Position numbers and translations under genes: made by a program
The notes under the pieces: generated by a model
The model's input: only the letters and a program-made list of their open reading frames with translations
Told to the model about the DNA's origin: nothing
The model's database searches: none
DNA from: Microglena sp. YARC
Taxonomy: Eukaryota > Chlorophyta > Chlorophyceae > Chlamydomonadales > Chlamydomonadaceae
Assembly: GCA_022414725.1 (NCBI GenBank)
Contig: CM039462.1
Coordinates: forward strand, 75,122,020 to 75,186,019
Direction of reading: 5' to 3'
Length of the DNA stretch: 64,000 nucleotides
Shown here: piece by piece, positions 29,201 to 43,200 of the stretch
Layout of the letters: every line of letters starts with the position of its first letter
How positions within the stretch are numbered: position 1 is the stretch's first letter

Positions 29201-32200
29201 AACCTCAGGTCGTTGCCCGTTTGGGTAGGGTGAAAGAAGGCCCGACCAGTCCTACATTCCTCCAAAGTGATGAGCTCAGAATGTGATGGGAGTTGTTGGC
29301 TTTGGACTCCCTATGCTTCAGAATCACTGTCCCAGCTTTTCTCATCTTATTCTGACATTTGTATTTTGGGGAAAGTTTTGGGGTCAAGAAGCGGACCTGT
29401 CCAGCTTACCCAATGTCCCCAAAGTGATTTGTGTTTTGGGCGGAGCTCAGAATGTGATGGGAGTGTTGTTGACTCCCTATGCATTCAGAATTCAATAAGG
29501 CATCTACATTCCTCAAAGTGATGAGCTCAGAATGTGATGGCAGCTTATTTCAGAAATCACTGTCCAGCTTTCTCATCTATTCTGACAATTTGTGTTTTGG
29601 GGGAAACCTCAGGTAGATGCCGTTTGCCATTTGGGTCGAGGGTTGAAGACCCGACCAGTCCTACATTCCCTCAAAGTGATGAGCTCAGAAGTGATGGGAG
29701 TTGTTGGTTGGACTCCCTATGCATTCAGAATCACTGTCCAGCTTTTCTCATCTTATTGCTGACAATTTGTGTTTTGGGGAAACCTCAGTCGTTGCCGTTT
29801 GGCAGGTCGAAGGCCCGACCTGTCCTACATTCCCTCAAATATGTGATGAGCTCAGAATGTGATGGAGTTGTTGGTTTGACTCCCTATGCATTCAGAATCA
29901 CTGTCCAGCTTTTTCTCATCTTATTCTGACAATTTGTTTTTGGGGAAACCTCAGGTCGTTGCAGGTGCTCGACAGGGGCCCCAAAGTCTACATTCCCCAA
30001 AGGATGAGCTCAGAACTGTGATGGGAGTTGTTTGGTTTTGGACTCCCTATGCATTTCAGAATCACTGTCCAGCTTTTTCTCATCTTATTCTGACAATTTT
30101 GTGTTTTTTGGGGGAAACCTCAGGTCGTTTGCCTGTTTTAGGGTTGAAGGCCCGACCAGTCCTACATTCCTCAAAGTGATTAGCTCAGAATGTGATGGAG
30201 TTGTTGGTTTGGACTCCCTATGCATTCAGAATCACTGTCCAAGCTTTTCTCATTTATTCTGACAATTTGAGTATTTTGGGGGAAACCTCAGGTGTTGCCG
30301 TTTGCATTTGGGTAGGCGTGAAGGCCACCAGTCCTACATTCCCCAAAGTGATGAGCTCAGAATGTGATGGGAGTTGTTGGTTTGACTCCCTATCATTCAG
30401 AATCCAACTGTCCAGCTTTTTCTCATCTTATTCTGACAATTTATTTTGGGGAAACCTCAGGTCGTTGCCGTTTGGGTTGAAGTCGAAGGCCCAAAGTCCT
30501 ACATTCCCTCAAAGTGGATTAGCTCAGAATGTTGATGGAGTTGTTGGGACTTATGCATTCAGAATGTCCACTGGAGATCCGTTGCTTTGGTGGACTCATG
30601 CATTCAGAATCTAGCAATTCTGACAATTGTGTTTTGGGGGAAACCTCAGGTAATGCCGTTTGGGAGGGGAAGGCCCAACCATCCTACATTCCCCCAAACG
30701 AGATGAGCTCAGAATGCTGATGGGAGTTGTTGGTTTGGACTCCCTATGCATTTCAGAATCACTGTCCAGCTTTTCTCATCTTATTCTGACAATTTGTATG
30801 TTGGCGGGAAGACCCAGGTGCTCGTTTGGTAGGGTCGAAGGCCCGAACCAGCCTACATCCCCTCAAAGTGATGAGCTCAAGAATGTGATGGGAGTTGTTG
30901 GTTTGGACTCCCTATGCATTCAGAATCACTGTCCACTGCTTTTCTCATCTTATTTGACAATTTTGATGTGATTGGGGGAAACACTCAGGTAGATGCCGTT
31001 TTGTTTTGGGTCGAAGGGCCGACCAGTCCTACATTCCCCCAAATGATGAGCTCAGAATGTGATGGGAGTTGTTGGTTTGGACTCCCTATGCATTCAGAAT
31101 ACTGTCCAGCTTTTCTCATCTTATTCTGACAATTTGTGATTTGGGGGATTGAACCTCAGGTGTAGATGCGTTTGGGTAGAGGCCCCGAAGCCAGTCCTTA
31201 CATTCCCTCAAAGTGATGAGCTCAGAATGTGATGGGAAGTTGTTGGTTTGGACTCCCTATGCTTACAGAATCACTGTCCAGCTTTTCTCATCTTCATTCT
31301 GACAATTTGTGTAGTTTGGCATCCAATTGCCCGTTGCTTGGTAGGGTGAAGCCCGAAACTCGAGGTCGCTACATTCCCCCAAAGTGAATGAGCTCAAAAT
31401 GTATTGGAGTTGTTTTGGTTGGACTCCGTATGCACTTTTCTCTCAGGCTATTTCTTGAAACCTCAAGCGTATGCCGCGTTTTCTATTATTCCCTCAAAGT
31501 TGTGAGCTCAGTGTGATGGGAGTTGTTTGGTTTGGACTGTCTCCGACACCTGTTCCCATAATTTACTATGTTTGGAAAACTTGAGAGCTCCCTTTGGATT
31601 TGGGTTCGAAGGCCCACAACTCCTACATTCCTCAAAGTGATGAGCTGATTGACTGGTTTTGGAACTCCCTATGCATTCAGAATCACTGTCCAGCTTTTCT
31701 CATCTTATTCTGACACATTTGGTGTTTTGGGGGAAACCTCCAGTCTCTGCCGTTGGGTAGGGTCGAAGGCCCAACCAGTCCTACATTCCACCCAAAGAAG
31801 TGATGAGCTGCAGAATGTGATGGGAGTTTGTTGGTTTGGACTCCCTATGCATTCAGAATCACTGTCCCAGCTTTTCTCATCTTATTTCTGACACATTTGT
31901 ATTTGGGGGAAGCCTTCAGGTTGTTGTATGCCATTTTGGTTTACGGGTGTCGAAGGCCCGACCTGGAGCAGATCCTACATTCCCTCAAAAGTGATGAGCT
32001 CAGCAATCATGTGATGGGAGTTGTTGGTTGGACTCCCTATGCATTCAGAATCACTGTCCAGCTTTTCTCATCTTATTCTGACAATTGCTGTTTTTGGGGA
32101 AAACATCAGTGTTTGCCGTTTTGATTGGGTCGAAGGCCAAACGAGTCCTACATTCCCCAAAGTTGATTGAGCTCAGAATGTGATGGGAGTTGTTGGTTTG

Positions 32201-35200
32201 GACTCCCTATGCCATTCAGAATCACTGTCCAGCTTTTCTCATCTTATTCTACAATTTGTGTATTTGGGGGAAACCTCAGGTAGATTGCCGTTTGCCATCT
32301 TGGTGCTTGAAGGTCCCGAGTCCTACATTCCCTCCAAAGTGATGAGCTCAGAATGTGGAGCATATCAGAGTTTTTTTCTCATCTTATTCGGTGTTTGGAA
32401 TCCCTATGCATTCATAAATCACTGTCCAGTGCTTTTCTCACTCTTCTATTCTTGTCCTCAATTTGTGTGGGATTTGGGGGAAACCTCAGGTCGTTGCCGC
32501 GTTTGGGCTAGGCATTTCAAATCACTGGCGCCGCCGGATGCTTAAGTCTACATCCCCTCACTGGTCTATTAGTGTTTAAGGGAAACTCAGAAGTGATGCC
32601 TGGAGTTGTTGGTTTGGACTCCCTTGCATTCAGACACTTCCCAGCTTTTCTCTCAAATCTGGCAATTTGTATTTATGAGGGAAACTCAGCAAGCTCGTGA
32701 TGGTTCTGCCGTTTTGGTAGGGTTTGCTCGAATTGGCCCGAGCTTGAAGATTCCTAATGCATTCCCTTCAAAATGAACTGGAGCTTTTCTCCAGAAATCT
32801 TACAATTTGTGACTTTTGGGAAACCTAGTGTTGCCGTTTGGGTAGGTCCGAAGCCCGACTCCACTATGCATTCCCCCCAAAGTGATGACAGGGGATGTGA
32901 TGGGAAGTTTGTCTTGGTTTGGACTAAAGGATGCATTCCAGATCACTGTCCAGCTTTTCTCAACTTTTCTAGAACAATTTGTGTTTCATGGGGGAAATAC
33001 CTCAAGGTCGTTGCGTGTTTGGGGTAGGGTTGAAGGGCCTCCCAAAGTCCTACATTCCTCGTTCGAAAGTGATGAGCTCACACAATGTTATGATGGGAGT
33101 TGTTGGGTTGACTCCCTATGCATTCAGAAATCACTGTCGAAACAGCTTTCTCAATATACTTATTCTGACAATTATGTGTTTTGGGGAAAGAGACTCAGGT
33201 CGTTGCCGTTTGGTAGTAGGGGTCAAGGCCCCAGTCCTACATTCCCCCAACTATACGTGATGAGGTCAGATGTGATGGATTGTTGGTTTTGAGACTCCCT
33301 ATGCAATTCAGAAGAATCACAGTGTCAGCTTTTCTCATATATCTAATTTCCTGACAATTTTGTGTTTTGGGGAAACTCTCAGGAACAATTCGTATTGCAT
33401 GTCAAGTTTGGGTACGGGTCGAACGGCCACAAGAACCATCAATTCCCTCGAAATAGTGCTCGAGCTCAGAATGTGATGGGAGTTGTTGGTTTGGACTCCC
33501 GATGCAATTCAGATCACTTCCAGCTCAATTTCTCATCTTATTCCTGACAATTTTGTGTTTTGGGGGGAAACCTCAGGTAGATGCGTAGGGTTTGGGCCCG
33601 ACAGTCCTACCATTCCCTCAAAGGTGTAGCTTCAGAAATGTGGATGGGAGTTTGCTTATTGTGGCACTCCTTTATAGCTTGCAGTCTCCAGCTTTTCTAT
33701 TCACAATTTGTGTTTTGGATTGAAACCTCAGGTAGATGCTCGTTTGAAGGGTAGGGGTGAAAGGCCGCCCAGACGCAGATCATCCATTCGACTCTGATGA
33801 AGCTAGGAATTGATGGGAGTTTGTTGGTATTGCTCCCTATGCTATCAGAATTCACAAGACTATAATTCTACATCTTTATGATGATCAATATTGTGTTTGG
33901 GAGGAAACCTCCAGATCTGTTGTATGGGATAGGGTTTGGAAGGCCCAACCAGTCCACATTCCCTCAAAGTTGATGAGTCATAATGTGATGGGGTTGTTGG
34001 TTTGGAACTTATCTGACAGAATCACTGTCACTTTTCTCATATATATTCCTGACAATTTGTGGGTTTGGCGAGAAACTCAGGTACGTTTTGTCACGTTTGG
34101 AACGTTGGGTGCAAAGGCCCAAACCGTGGTTCCTACAATTCCTCCAAAAGTTGATTAAGCCAGAAATGATGGAAGTATGTTGTTATGACTCCCTATCGCA
34201 GTTCAGAATCACAGTCCATCTTTTCTCAATATTATATCTAACAATTTGTGTTATTTGGGGTGGAAACCTCACTCAGATGGCACGTTTGTAGGGATGAGGC
34301 CAACCAAGTCCCTACATTTCCTCAAACGGATTGAGAAGCTCATAAGTGTGATGGGAGTTGTGTGGTTTGGAACTCCCTATGCATTGCAGAATCACTGTCC
34401 AGCTTTCTCATCTTATTCTGACAATTTGTGTTTTTTGGGGGAACCATCCAGGTTTTGCCGTTAGTGTGGTAGGGTCGAAGGCCCGACCAGTCTACATTCC
34501 CCAAGAGTGCTGAGCAAGAATTGTGATGGGAGTTGTTGGTTTGGACTCCACTATGCAATTCAGAATCACTGTCCAGTTTTGCGCATCTTATTCTGACAAA
34601 TTTGTGTTTGGGGAAAACTTCTCAGTCCGTGTGACGGTGCCATTTGTAGGGTGTGAAGCGAAACAGCCCGACCGATTAAACATGTCCAACATCAGAGCCT
34701 GATGAGCTCTAGATGTGATGCTGTAGTTGTGTTGGGTTGGAATCTCATTGGCATTAATCAGCCATGTCCAACGGACTTTGTCTCATCTCTCCCTGAGCAT
34801 TGTGTTTTTGGCGGAAGAACCTCACGGGTCGTTGTCCAGGTTTGGGTAGGGTTGAAGCCGTCAACGCAGCGTACATTCACGCAGCTGACTGAGCACAGAA
34901 ATGTGATGCGGCGAGTCGTGTTAGTCTTGGACGGGCCTATGATCAAGATCACTGTCTGCGAGCATCGCTTTATCTCCCTGTATCTCATGACACTCAATTT
35001 GGTGTTTTGGGTGGAAACGTCAGGTCTTGCATGTTTTGGCGTAGTTGGTTTGCGACTGGCCAAACCAGTCCCCTACAGTCTCCCTGCAAATGGATGGTCT
35101 CATAATGTTTGAGCGGAGTGTCGTCTGTCATTTTGAACTCCTATGCGACTGTCAGAAACACTGTCCAAGCATTATTCATCAATCTATTCCTGCATCACTT

Positions 35201-36284
35201 TGAAGTTTGGGGGAAACCTCAGGTCGTACTGACTCGCTAGTTCGGGGTAGGGTCGAGAGGCCGACCAGTCCTACAATTCCTTCAACTAGTATGAGCTCAG
35301 AATGTGATTCGGGAAGGTTGTGTGGGATTTCGGAGTCCCTTATCGGAGGTTCAAGGGAATCATAATGCCGCAGCCTTCTCATCCTTAGTCTGCCAGATGT
35401 TGTGTTTTGGCGGAGAGACGCGGGTCAAGGTAGATTGCCGTTGGGGGTTAGGGTGAAGCCGAACAGTCCTGACAGCGGCAAAGTGATGGAGCTCGAGAAT
35501 GTGAGGGGAGGTTGTTGTTTGGAATGGCCCTATTTGGCAAATCCGAACACTGTCTAGCTTGTCGTTATGTATAACTGACAATTTGTGATTTAAGCGATAA
35601 ACTCAGGGGGGGCGCCCTGATACGCGCAGCGCAAAAGGGGTGGATGCCCCGGCCCCGGCTATTGCGTAAGGCTGGTCGGAGCACATGGCGACAGAGCCGA
35701 ACTTCCGTCTTCCGGTATAAAGGATTGGGCATCCTTGGAATGTGATGGGAAGTAGTTGGTTTTGTCACTCTCTATGCCAATTCAGCCATCCATACTGTCC
35801 AGTCTTGTGTCATTTAGTTCTGACAACTATTGTGATCTTTGGGGAAACTCAGTAGATAATTTTGGGTAGGGTGTCAAGGCCGACGTCCTCAATTCCCCCT
35901 CACACTGATGAGCTCAAGAATGTGGATGGGCAGTTTGTTGTTTGGCTCACTATGCCTCTCAGGAATCAATGTCAGGCTTTTATCCTATCTTAATTCTGAC
36001 ATGTATTCTGCTGAATGTTGTTGGGGGAGCCTCAGGTAAGTGCCGTTGGGTAGGGTTGAAGCCGAACTAGCTGCCTTATACAGTTCCTCATACAATAGGG
36101 AGTGAGCACAGATATTTGGGAATTGACGGGAGTTGTTAGTTTGGAACCCCGTGATGCTGTTCAAAATCACGTGGTCCAGCACCCGGTTTCTTTTACTCAT
36201 CTTATTCATGACAATTGTGTTTGGGCCGAAAACCTCAGGCTCATTGGACCGTCGCGGTAGCGACCGGAGAGTCGAATGGGCCAG
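23264..36284 (+). repeat. Satellite A, 169-bp unit, about 77 copies
   Basis: Each unit runs GTGATGAGCTCAGAATGTGA, TGGGAGTTGTTGGTTTGGAC, TCCCTATGCATTCAGAATCA, CTGTCCAGCTTTTCTCATCT, TATTCTGACAATTTGTGTTT and so on to CCTACATTCC-CAAA, 169 bp. Two subtypes differ after GCCGTTTG (GGTAGGGTCGAAGG or CCATTTGGGTCGAAGG) and alternate irregularly, suggesting a loose dimeric higher-order repeat. Units from 23.3 to about 29 kb are nearly identical; from 29 kb to the gap they become full of 1-3 base indels. No frame is conserved across units. Confidence 0.93.
35606..35735. other. Non-satellite GC-rich segment inside satellite A
   Basis: Between degraded satellite units lies ~130 bp starting CAGGGGGGGCGCCCTGATAC that does not match any part of the 169-bp unit. 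Its GC content is visibly higher than its surroundings. It may be a small insertion or low-quality read sequence. Confidence 0.45.
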
Positions 36285-37284
36285 NNNNNNNNNNNNNNNN
36301 NNNNNNNNNNNNNNNNNNNNNNNNNNNNNNNNNNNNNNNNNNNNNNNNNNNNNNNNNNNNNNNNNNNNNNNNNNNNNNNNNNNNNNNNNNNNNNNNNNNN
36401 NNNNNNNNNNNNNNNNNNNNNNNNNNNNNNNNNNNNNNNNNNNNNNNNNNNNNNNNNNNNNNNNNNNNNNNNNNNNNNNNNNNNNNNNNNNNNNNNNNNN
36501 NNNNNNNNNNNNNNNNNNNNNNNNNNNNNNNNNNNNNNNNNNNNNNNNNNNNNNNNNNNNNNNNNNNNNNNNNNNNNNNNNNNNNNNNNNNNNNNNNNNN
36601 NNNNNNNNNNNNNNNNNNNNNNNNNNNNNNNNNNNNNNNNNNNNNNNNNNNNNNNNNNNNNNNNNNNNNNNNNNNNNNNNNNNNNNNNNNNNNNNNNNNN
36701 NNNNNNNNNNNNNNNNNNNNNNNNNNNNNNNNNNNNNNNNNNNNNNNNNNNNNNNNNNNNNNNNNNNNNNNNNNNNNNNNNNNNNNNNNNNNNNNNNNNN
36801 NNNNNNNNNNNNNNNNNNNNNNNNNNNNNNNNNNNNNNNNNNNNNNNNNNNNNNNNNNNNNNNNNNNNNNNNNNNNNNNNNNNNNNNNNNNNNNNNNNNN
36901 NNNNNNNNNNNNNNNNNNNNNNNNNNNNNNNNNNNNNNNNNNNNNNNNNNNNNNNNNNNNNNNNNNNNNNNNNNNNNNNNNNNNNNNNNNNNNNNNNNNN
37001 NNNNNNNNNNNNNNNNNNNNNNNNNNNNNNNNNNNNNNNNNNNNNNNNNNNNNNNNNNNNNNNNNNNNNNNNNNNNNNNNNNNNNNNNNNNNNNNNNNNN
37101 NNNNNNNNNNNNNNNNNNNNNNNNNNNNNNNNNNNNNNNNNNNNNNNNNNNNNNNNNNNNNNNNNNNNNNNNNNNNNNNNNNNNNNNNNNNNNNNNNNNN
37201 NNNNNNNNNNNNNNNNNNNNNNNNNNNNNNNNNNNNNNNNNNNNNNNNNNNNNNNNNNNNNNNNNNNNNNNNNNNNNNNNNNNN
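36285..37284. other. Assembly gap, exactly 1000 N
   Basis: The run is 1000 N, a conventional placeholder for unknown length. Satellite A enters it and satellite B leaves it, so the true junction of the two arrays is not sequenced. Long open frames reported across it are meaningless. Confidence 0.99.
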
Positions 37285-40200
37285 CCCAGGACCGAGGCGC
37301 CCCACGCAAGCCGAGTCCGGCCCATCGCCCGGATAGCCACGGCGTTTTCGTGCCAAACCCCGCTAGCAAAAACGCGCCTCAATCGCCATCCTTCCGCATT
37401 AGTCACCCTTTGTGCCCGAATGGGACCGACAAGTTTGTCTGTATCACCTCCCATAGCACTGCGGCCATCTCACACTCCAATCATCTCCAAACCCGACGCT
37501 ATATGATACTCAACTGCGCCCTCTTCCGCGGCCGACTCACTGTGGGTCCTTGCTTTCTGGCTGGCCCGTTGGCGGCGCTAGGAGGCGACGCCCACCAAGT
37601 CTGCTTCAACACGCTCCCATGGCCACAGCTCCATCATTCATCGCAACACCCCTATGACTCAATCCGGCCTCAGTTCCGCCTCCAACTCTGCGCCTTGCGT
37701 GCACCACAACGTTGCTGTTCACCATCCCACCCGCACAGCTCCATCATCTACCCAAAACCCCTATACTCAACGCCTCTTCCGCCCCACTTCGCCCCTGGGA
37801 CCACTAAGTGTTCACCTCCCAGGCCACAGCCTCCTTTCATCTCCCACCATACTCAATCGCCTCTTCGCTCACTTGCCCTGGCGACCACAAGTTGTTTCAC
37901 CTCCCAGGCCACAGCTCCATATCTCAACCCCTTATACTCAATCGCCTCTTCCGCTCACTTGCCCTAATGCGGACCACAAGTGTTTCCACCTCCACAGGCC
38001 ACAGCTTCCATCATTCTCCAACCCCTATACTCAATCGCCTTCTTCCGCCTCCTCACTTGCCACCTGGACCACAAGTTGTTTCACCTCCCAGGCCACAGTC
38101 CATCAACTCCAACCCCTTATATATACTCAAATCGCCTCTTCCGCTCACACTTGGCCCTGGACCACAAGTCGTTTCACCTCCCAGGCCACGCTCCATCATC
38201 TCCAACCCCTTATACTCAATCGCCTCTTCCGCTCACTTGCCCGTGGCGGGGGACCACAAGTTGTTTCACCTCCCAGGCCAAAAGGCTCCATCATCTCCAA
38301 CCCCTATATATACTCAATCGCCTCTTCCGCTCACCGCCCTGGACCACAAGTTGGTTTCACCTCTCCAGGCCACAGCTCCATCATCTCCAACCCCTATATA
38401 TTACTCAATTGCCTTCTTCCCGCTCACTTGCCCTGGGACCACAAGTTGTTTTCACCTCCCAGCACAGAAAACTCCATCATGCTCCAAAACCCCTATATTA
38501 TACTCAATCGCCCTCTTCCGGCTTCACTTGCCCTGGAGGACCCAACCAAGTTGTTTCCACCTCCCAGCCACAGCTCCATCATCTCAACCCTATACTCAAT
38601 CGCCTTCTTCGCTCCACCTTGCCCTGGGACCACAAGTTGTTTCACCTCCCAGGCCACAGCTCCATCATCTCCAACCCCTTATACTCAATCGCCTCTTCCC
38701 GCCTTCACTTTGCCCTGCGGACACCCACAAGTTGTTTCACCGCCCAGGCCACAGCTTTCCATCATCTCCACCCCTATACTAATCGCCTCTTCGCTCACTT
38801 GCCTGGGACCACAAGTGTTTCACCTCCCAGGGCCACAGCTCCATCATCTCCAACCCCTTATACTCAATCCGCCTCTTCCGCTCCACTTGCCCTGGGACCA
38901 CCAATTTGTTTCACCTCCCAGGCACAGCTCCATCAACTCCAACCCCTATACTCAATCGCCTCATCCGCTCACTTTGGCCCTGCGGACCACAGTTGTTTCA
39001 CCTCCCATGCCACAGTCATTTCCATTCTTCAAACCCCTATATATACTCAATCGCCTCTTCCGCCTCACTTCCTGGACCACCAAGTTATTTTCCACCTCCC
39101 AGGCCACACTCCATATCTCCAACCCCTATACTCAATCGCCTCTTCCGCTCACGCCCTGGGACCACAAGTTGTTTCAACCTCCCAGGCCACAGGCTCCATC
39201 ATCTCCAACCCCTATACTCAATCGCCTCTTCGCTCACTTGCCCTGGGACCCACAAATTTTGTTTCACCTCCCAGGCCACAGCTCCATTTCATTCTCAAAC
39301 CCCTATATATAACTCAATCACCTCTTCCGTCATTGCCCTGGACCACAAAGTTTTCACCCTCCCAGGCCACAGCTCCATTCATCTCCAAAACCCCTATACT
39401 TCAATTGCCTCTTCCGCTCACTTGCCCTGGGACCACAAGTTGTGTCACCTCCCAGGCCACAGGCTCCATCATCTCCAACCCCTGATACTCAATCGCCTCT
39501 TCCGCTCACTTGCCCATGGACCACAATTGATTCACCTCCCAGGCCAACAGCTCCATCATCTCCACCCTATATGATACTCAATCGCCTCTTCGCTCACTTT
39601 GCCCTGGACCACAAGTTGTTTTCACCTCCCAGCCACAGCTCCATCATCTCCAACCCGATATAATATACTCAATCGCCTCTTTTCCGCTCACTTGGCCCTG
39701 GACCACAAGTTGTTTCACCTTCCTGCACTCTCAGGCCACAGCTCCCATCATCCTCCAAACCCTGCCTATTACTTATCAAGCCTCTTCCGCTCATTGCCCT
39801 GGGACCACAAGTTGTTACCTCTACACTCCTCAGGCCACCAAGCTCCATCAGCTCCACCCCTATACTCAATCGCCTCTTCCGCTCCACGTTTGCCCTGGGC
39901 GCGAATTTGTTTCACCTCCAGCCACAGTCATTTCATACCAAAACTATTGATACTCAATCAACATGGTGCCCACAAGTTGTTTCACCTCCCAGCCACAGCT
40001 CCATGCAACTCCAACCCCTATATACTCAATCACCTCTTTCCGCCAGAAGGCCACGCGCTTGCTCATCATCGTCCTATATATATGATGTCTCCACAAATCG
40101 AACGCCTCTTTGCACGTTTGTCCCTGGGACCACAAGTTGTTTCACCTCCCAGGCCACAGCGTCATGCATCTCAACCCTATTACTCAAGGTACGCCTCTTC

Positions 40201-43200
40201 CGCCACATTTGCCCTGGACCCACAAGTTGTCCCTCCCAGCCACAGTCCATCATCTCCAAACCCACTCATCTGCCTCTTCCCGTCACCTTGCCTTGGACCA
40301 CAAGTTTGTCAACTCCCAGCAACAAGCTCCCTCATCTCAACCCTATACTCACGCCTCTTCGCCTCATTGCACTTGGGACCCAATTGGTGTCACTTCCAGG
40401 CCAAGCTCCATCATCACTCCAACCCTATATAGTACTCAATCGCTCTTCGAAATCACTTGCCCTGGACCAACAACGTCGTTTCACCTCCAGGCCACAGCTC
40501 CCATCATCTCCAAACCCCATATCAATCTACTCTTCCCGCTTTCACTTAGCCCTGGACACACAAGTTAGTGTCACCTCCAGGGCCACAGCTCCATCATCTC
40601 CAACCCCTGAAGTATACTCATATCGCCTCTTCCGCTCACTTGCCCTGGGACCACAAGTTGTTTCACCTCCCCAGGCCACAGCTCCATCATCTCCAACCCC
40701 TATAATACTCAATCGCCTCTTCCGCTCACTTGCCCTGGACCACAAAGTTGTTTCACCTCCCAGGCCACAGCTTCCATCATCTATTATCAAAACTTTGCCC
40801 TGGGACCACAAGTTGTTTCACCTCCCAGGCCACAGCTCCATCATCTCAACCCCTATACTCAATCGCCTCTTCGCTCACTTGCCCTGGGACCACAAGTTGT
40901 TCACCTCCCAGGCCACACCTCCATCATCTACCAAGACCCCTATACTCAATCGCCTCTTCCGCTCACTTTGCCTGGACCACCAAGTTGTTTTCACCTCCCA
41001 GGCCAACAGCTCCATCATCTCCAACCCCTCGATACTCAATCGACTCTTGCGCTCACTTGCCCTGGGACCACAAGTTGCTTTTCACCTCCCAGGCCACAGC
41101 TCCATCATCTCCAACCCCTATACTCAATCGCCTCTTCCGCTCACTGCCCTGGGACCACAAGTTTTTTTCACCTCCCAGGCCACAGCTCCATCATTCTCCA
41201 ACCCCTATATATACTCAATCGCCTCTTCACGCTCACTTGCCCTGGGGACCACAAGTTGTTTCACCTCCCAGGCCCACAGCTCCATCATCTCCAACCCCTA
41301 TACTCAATCGCTCTCTTCCGCTCACTTGCCCTGGGACCACAAGTTGTTTCACCTCCCAGGCCACAGCTCCATCATCTCCAACCCCTATACTCAATCGCCT
41401 CTTCCGCTCACTTTTGCCCTGGGACCACAAGTGTTTCACCTCCCAGGCCACAGCTCCATCATCTTTCCAACCCCTGATACTCAATCGCCTCTTCCGCTCA
41501 CTTGCCCTGGGACCACAAGTTGTTTCACCTCCCAGGCCCAACAGCTCCATCATCTCAAACCCCTATATATACTCAATCGCCTCTTCCGCTCACTTGCCTG
41601 GGACCACAAGTTGTTTCACCTCCCAGGCCCAGCTCCATCATCTCCAACCCCTTATACTCAATCGCCTCTTTCCGCTCACTTGCCCTGGGACCACAAGTTG
41701 TTTCACCTCCCAGGCCACAGCTCCATCATCTTCCAACCCCTATAATATACTCAATCGCCTCTTCCCGCTCACCTTGCCCTGGGACCACAAGTTGTTTCAA
41801 CCTCCAGGCCAGCAGCTCCATCATCTCCAACCCCTATATATATCATCGCCTCTTCCGCTCACTTGCCCTGGGACCACAAGTTTGTTTCACCTCCCAGGCC
41901 ACAGCTCCATCATCTCCAACCCCTATTACTCAATCGCCTCTTCCGCTCACTTGCCCTGGGGCCACAAGTTGTTCTCACCTCCAGGCCACAGCTCCATCAT
42001 CTCCAACCCCTATACTCAATCGCCTCTTCCGCTCACTTGCCCTGGGACCACAAGTTGTTTCACCTCCCATGCCACAGCTCCATCATCTCCAACCCCTATA
42101 TATACTCAATCGCCTCTTCCGCTCACTTGCCCTGGGACCACAAGTTGTTTCACCTCCCAGGCCACAGCTCCATCATCTCCAACCCCTATACTCAATCGCC
42201 TCTTCCGCTCACTTGCCCTGGGACCACAAGTTGTTCACCTCCCAGGCCACAGCTCCATCATCTCCAACCCCTAATATACTCAATCGCCTCTTCCGCTCAC
42301 TTGCCCTGGGACCACAAGTTGTTTCACCTCCCAGGCCACAGCTCCATCATCTCCAACCCCTATATATACTCAATCGCCTCTTCCGCTCACTTGCCCTGGG
42401 ACCACAAGTTGTTTCACCTCCCAGGCCACAGCTCCATCATCTCCAACCCCTATATATACTCAATCGCCTCTTCCGCTCATTTGCCCTGGGACCACAAGTT
42501 GTTTCACCTCCCAGGCCACAGCTCCATCATCTCCAACCCCTATATATACTCAATCGCCTCTTCCGCTCACTTGCCCTGGGACCACAAGTTGTTTCACCTC
42601 CCAGGCCACAGCTCCATCATCTCCAACCCCTATATATACTCAATCGCCTCTTCCGCTCACTTGCCCTGGGACCACAAGTTGTTTCACCTCCCAGGCCACA
42701 GCTCCATCATCTCCAACCCCTATACTCAATCGCCTCTTCCGCTCCACTTGCCCTGGGACCACAAGTTGTGTTCACCTCCCAGGCCACAGCTCCATCATCT
42801 CCAACCCCTATACTTCAATCGCCTCTTCCGCTCACTTGCCCTGGGACCACAAGTTGTTTCACCTCCCAGCCACAGCTCCATCATCTCCAACCCCTATATA
42901 TACTCAATCGCCTCTTCCGCTCACTTGCCCTGGGACCACAAGTATATATACTCAATCGTTCACACCTCCCAGGCCACAGCTCCATCATCTCCAACCCCTA
43001 TATATACTCAATCGCCTCTTCCGCTCACTTGCCCTGGACCACAAGTTGTTTCACCTCCCAGGCCACAGCTCCATCATCTCCAACCCCTATACTCAATCGC
43101 CTCTTCCGCTCACTTGCCCTGGGACCACAAGTTGTTCACCTCCCAGGCCACAGCTCCATCATCTCCAAACCCTATATACTCAATCGCCTCTTCCGCTTCA

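Noticed and set aside
23270..30000. Series of 80-260 codon frames on the plus strand (MSSECDGSCWFGLPMH type)
   Set aside because: They are the 169-bp satellite; 169 is not a multiple of three, and frames end whenever a subtype introduces a stop.
35985..37967. Open frames crossing the N run on both strands
   Set aside because: They are open only because N does not encode stops.
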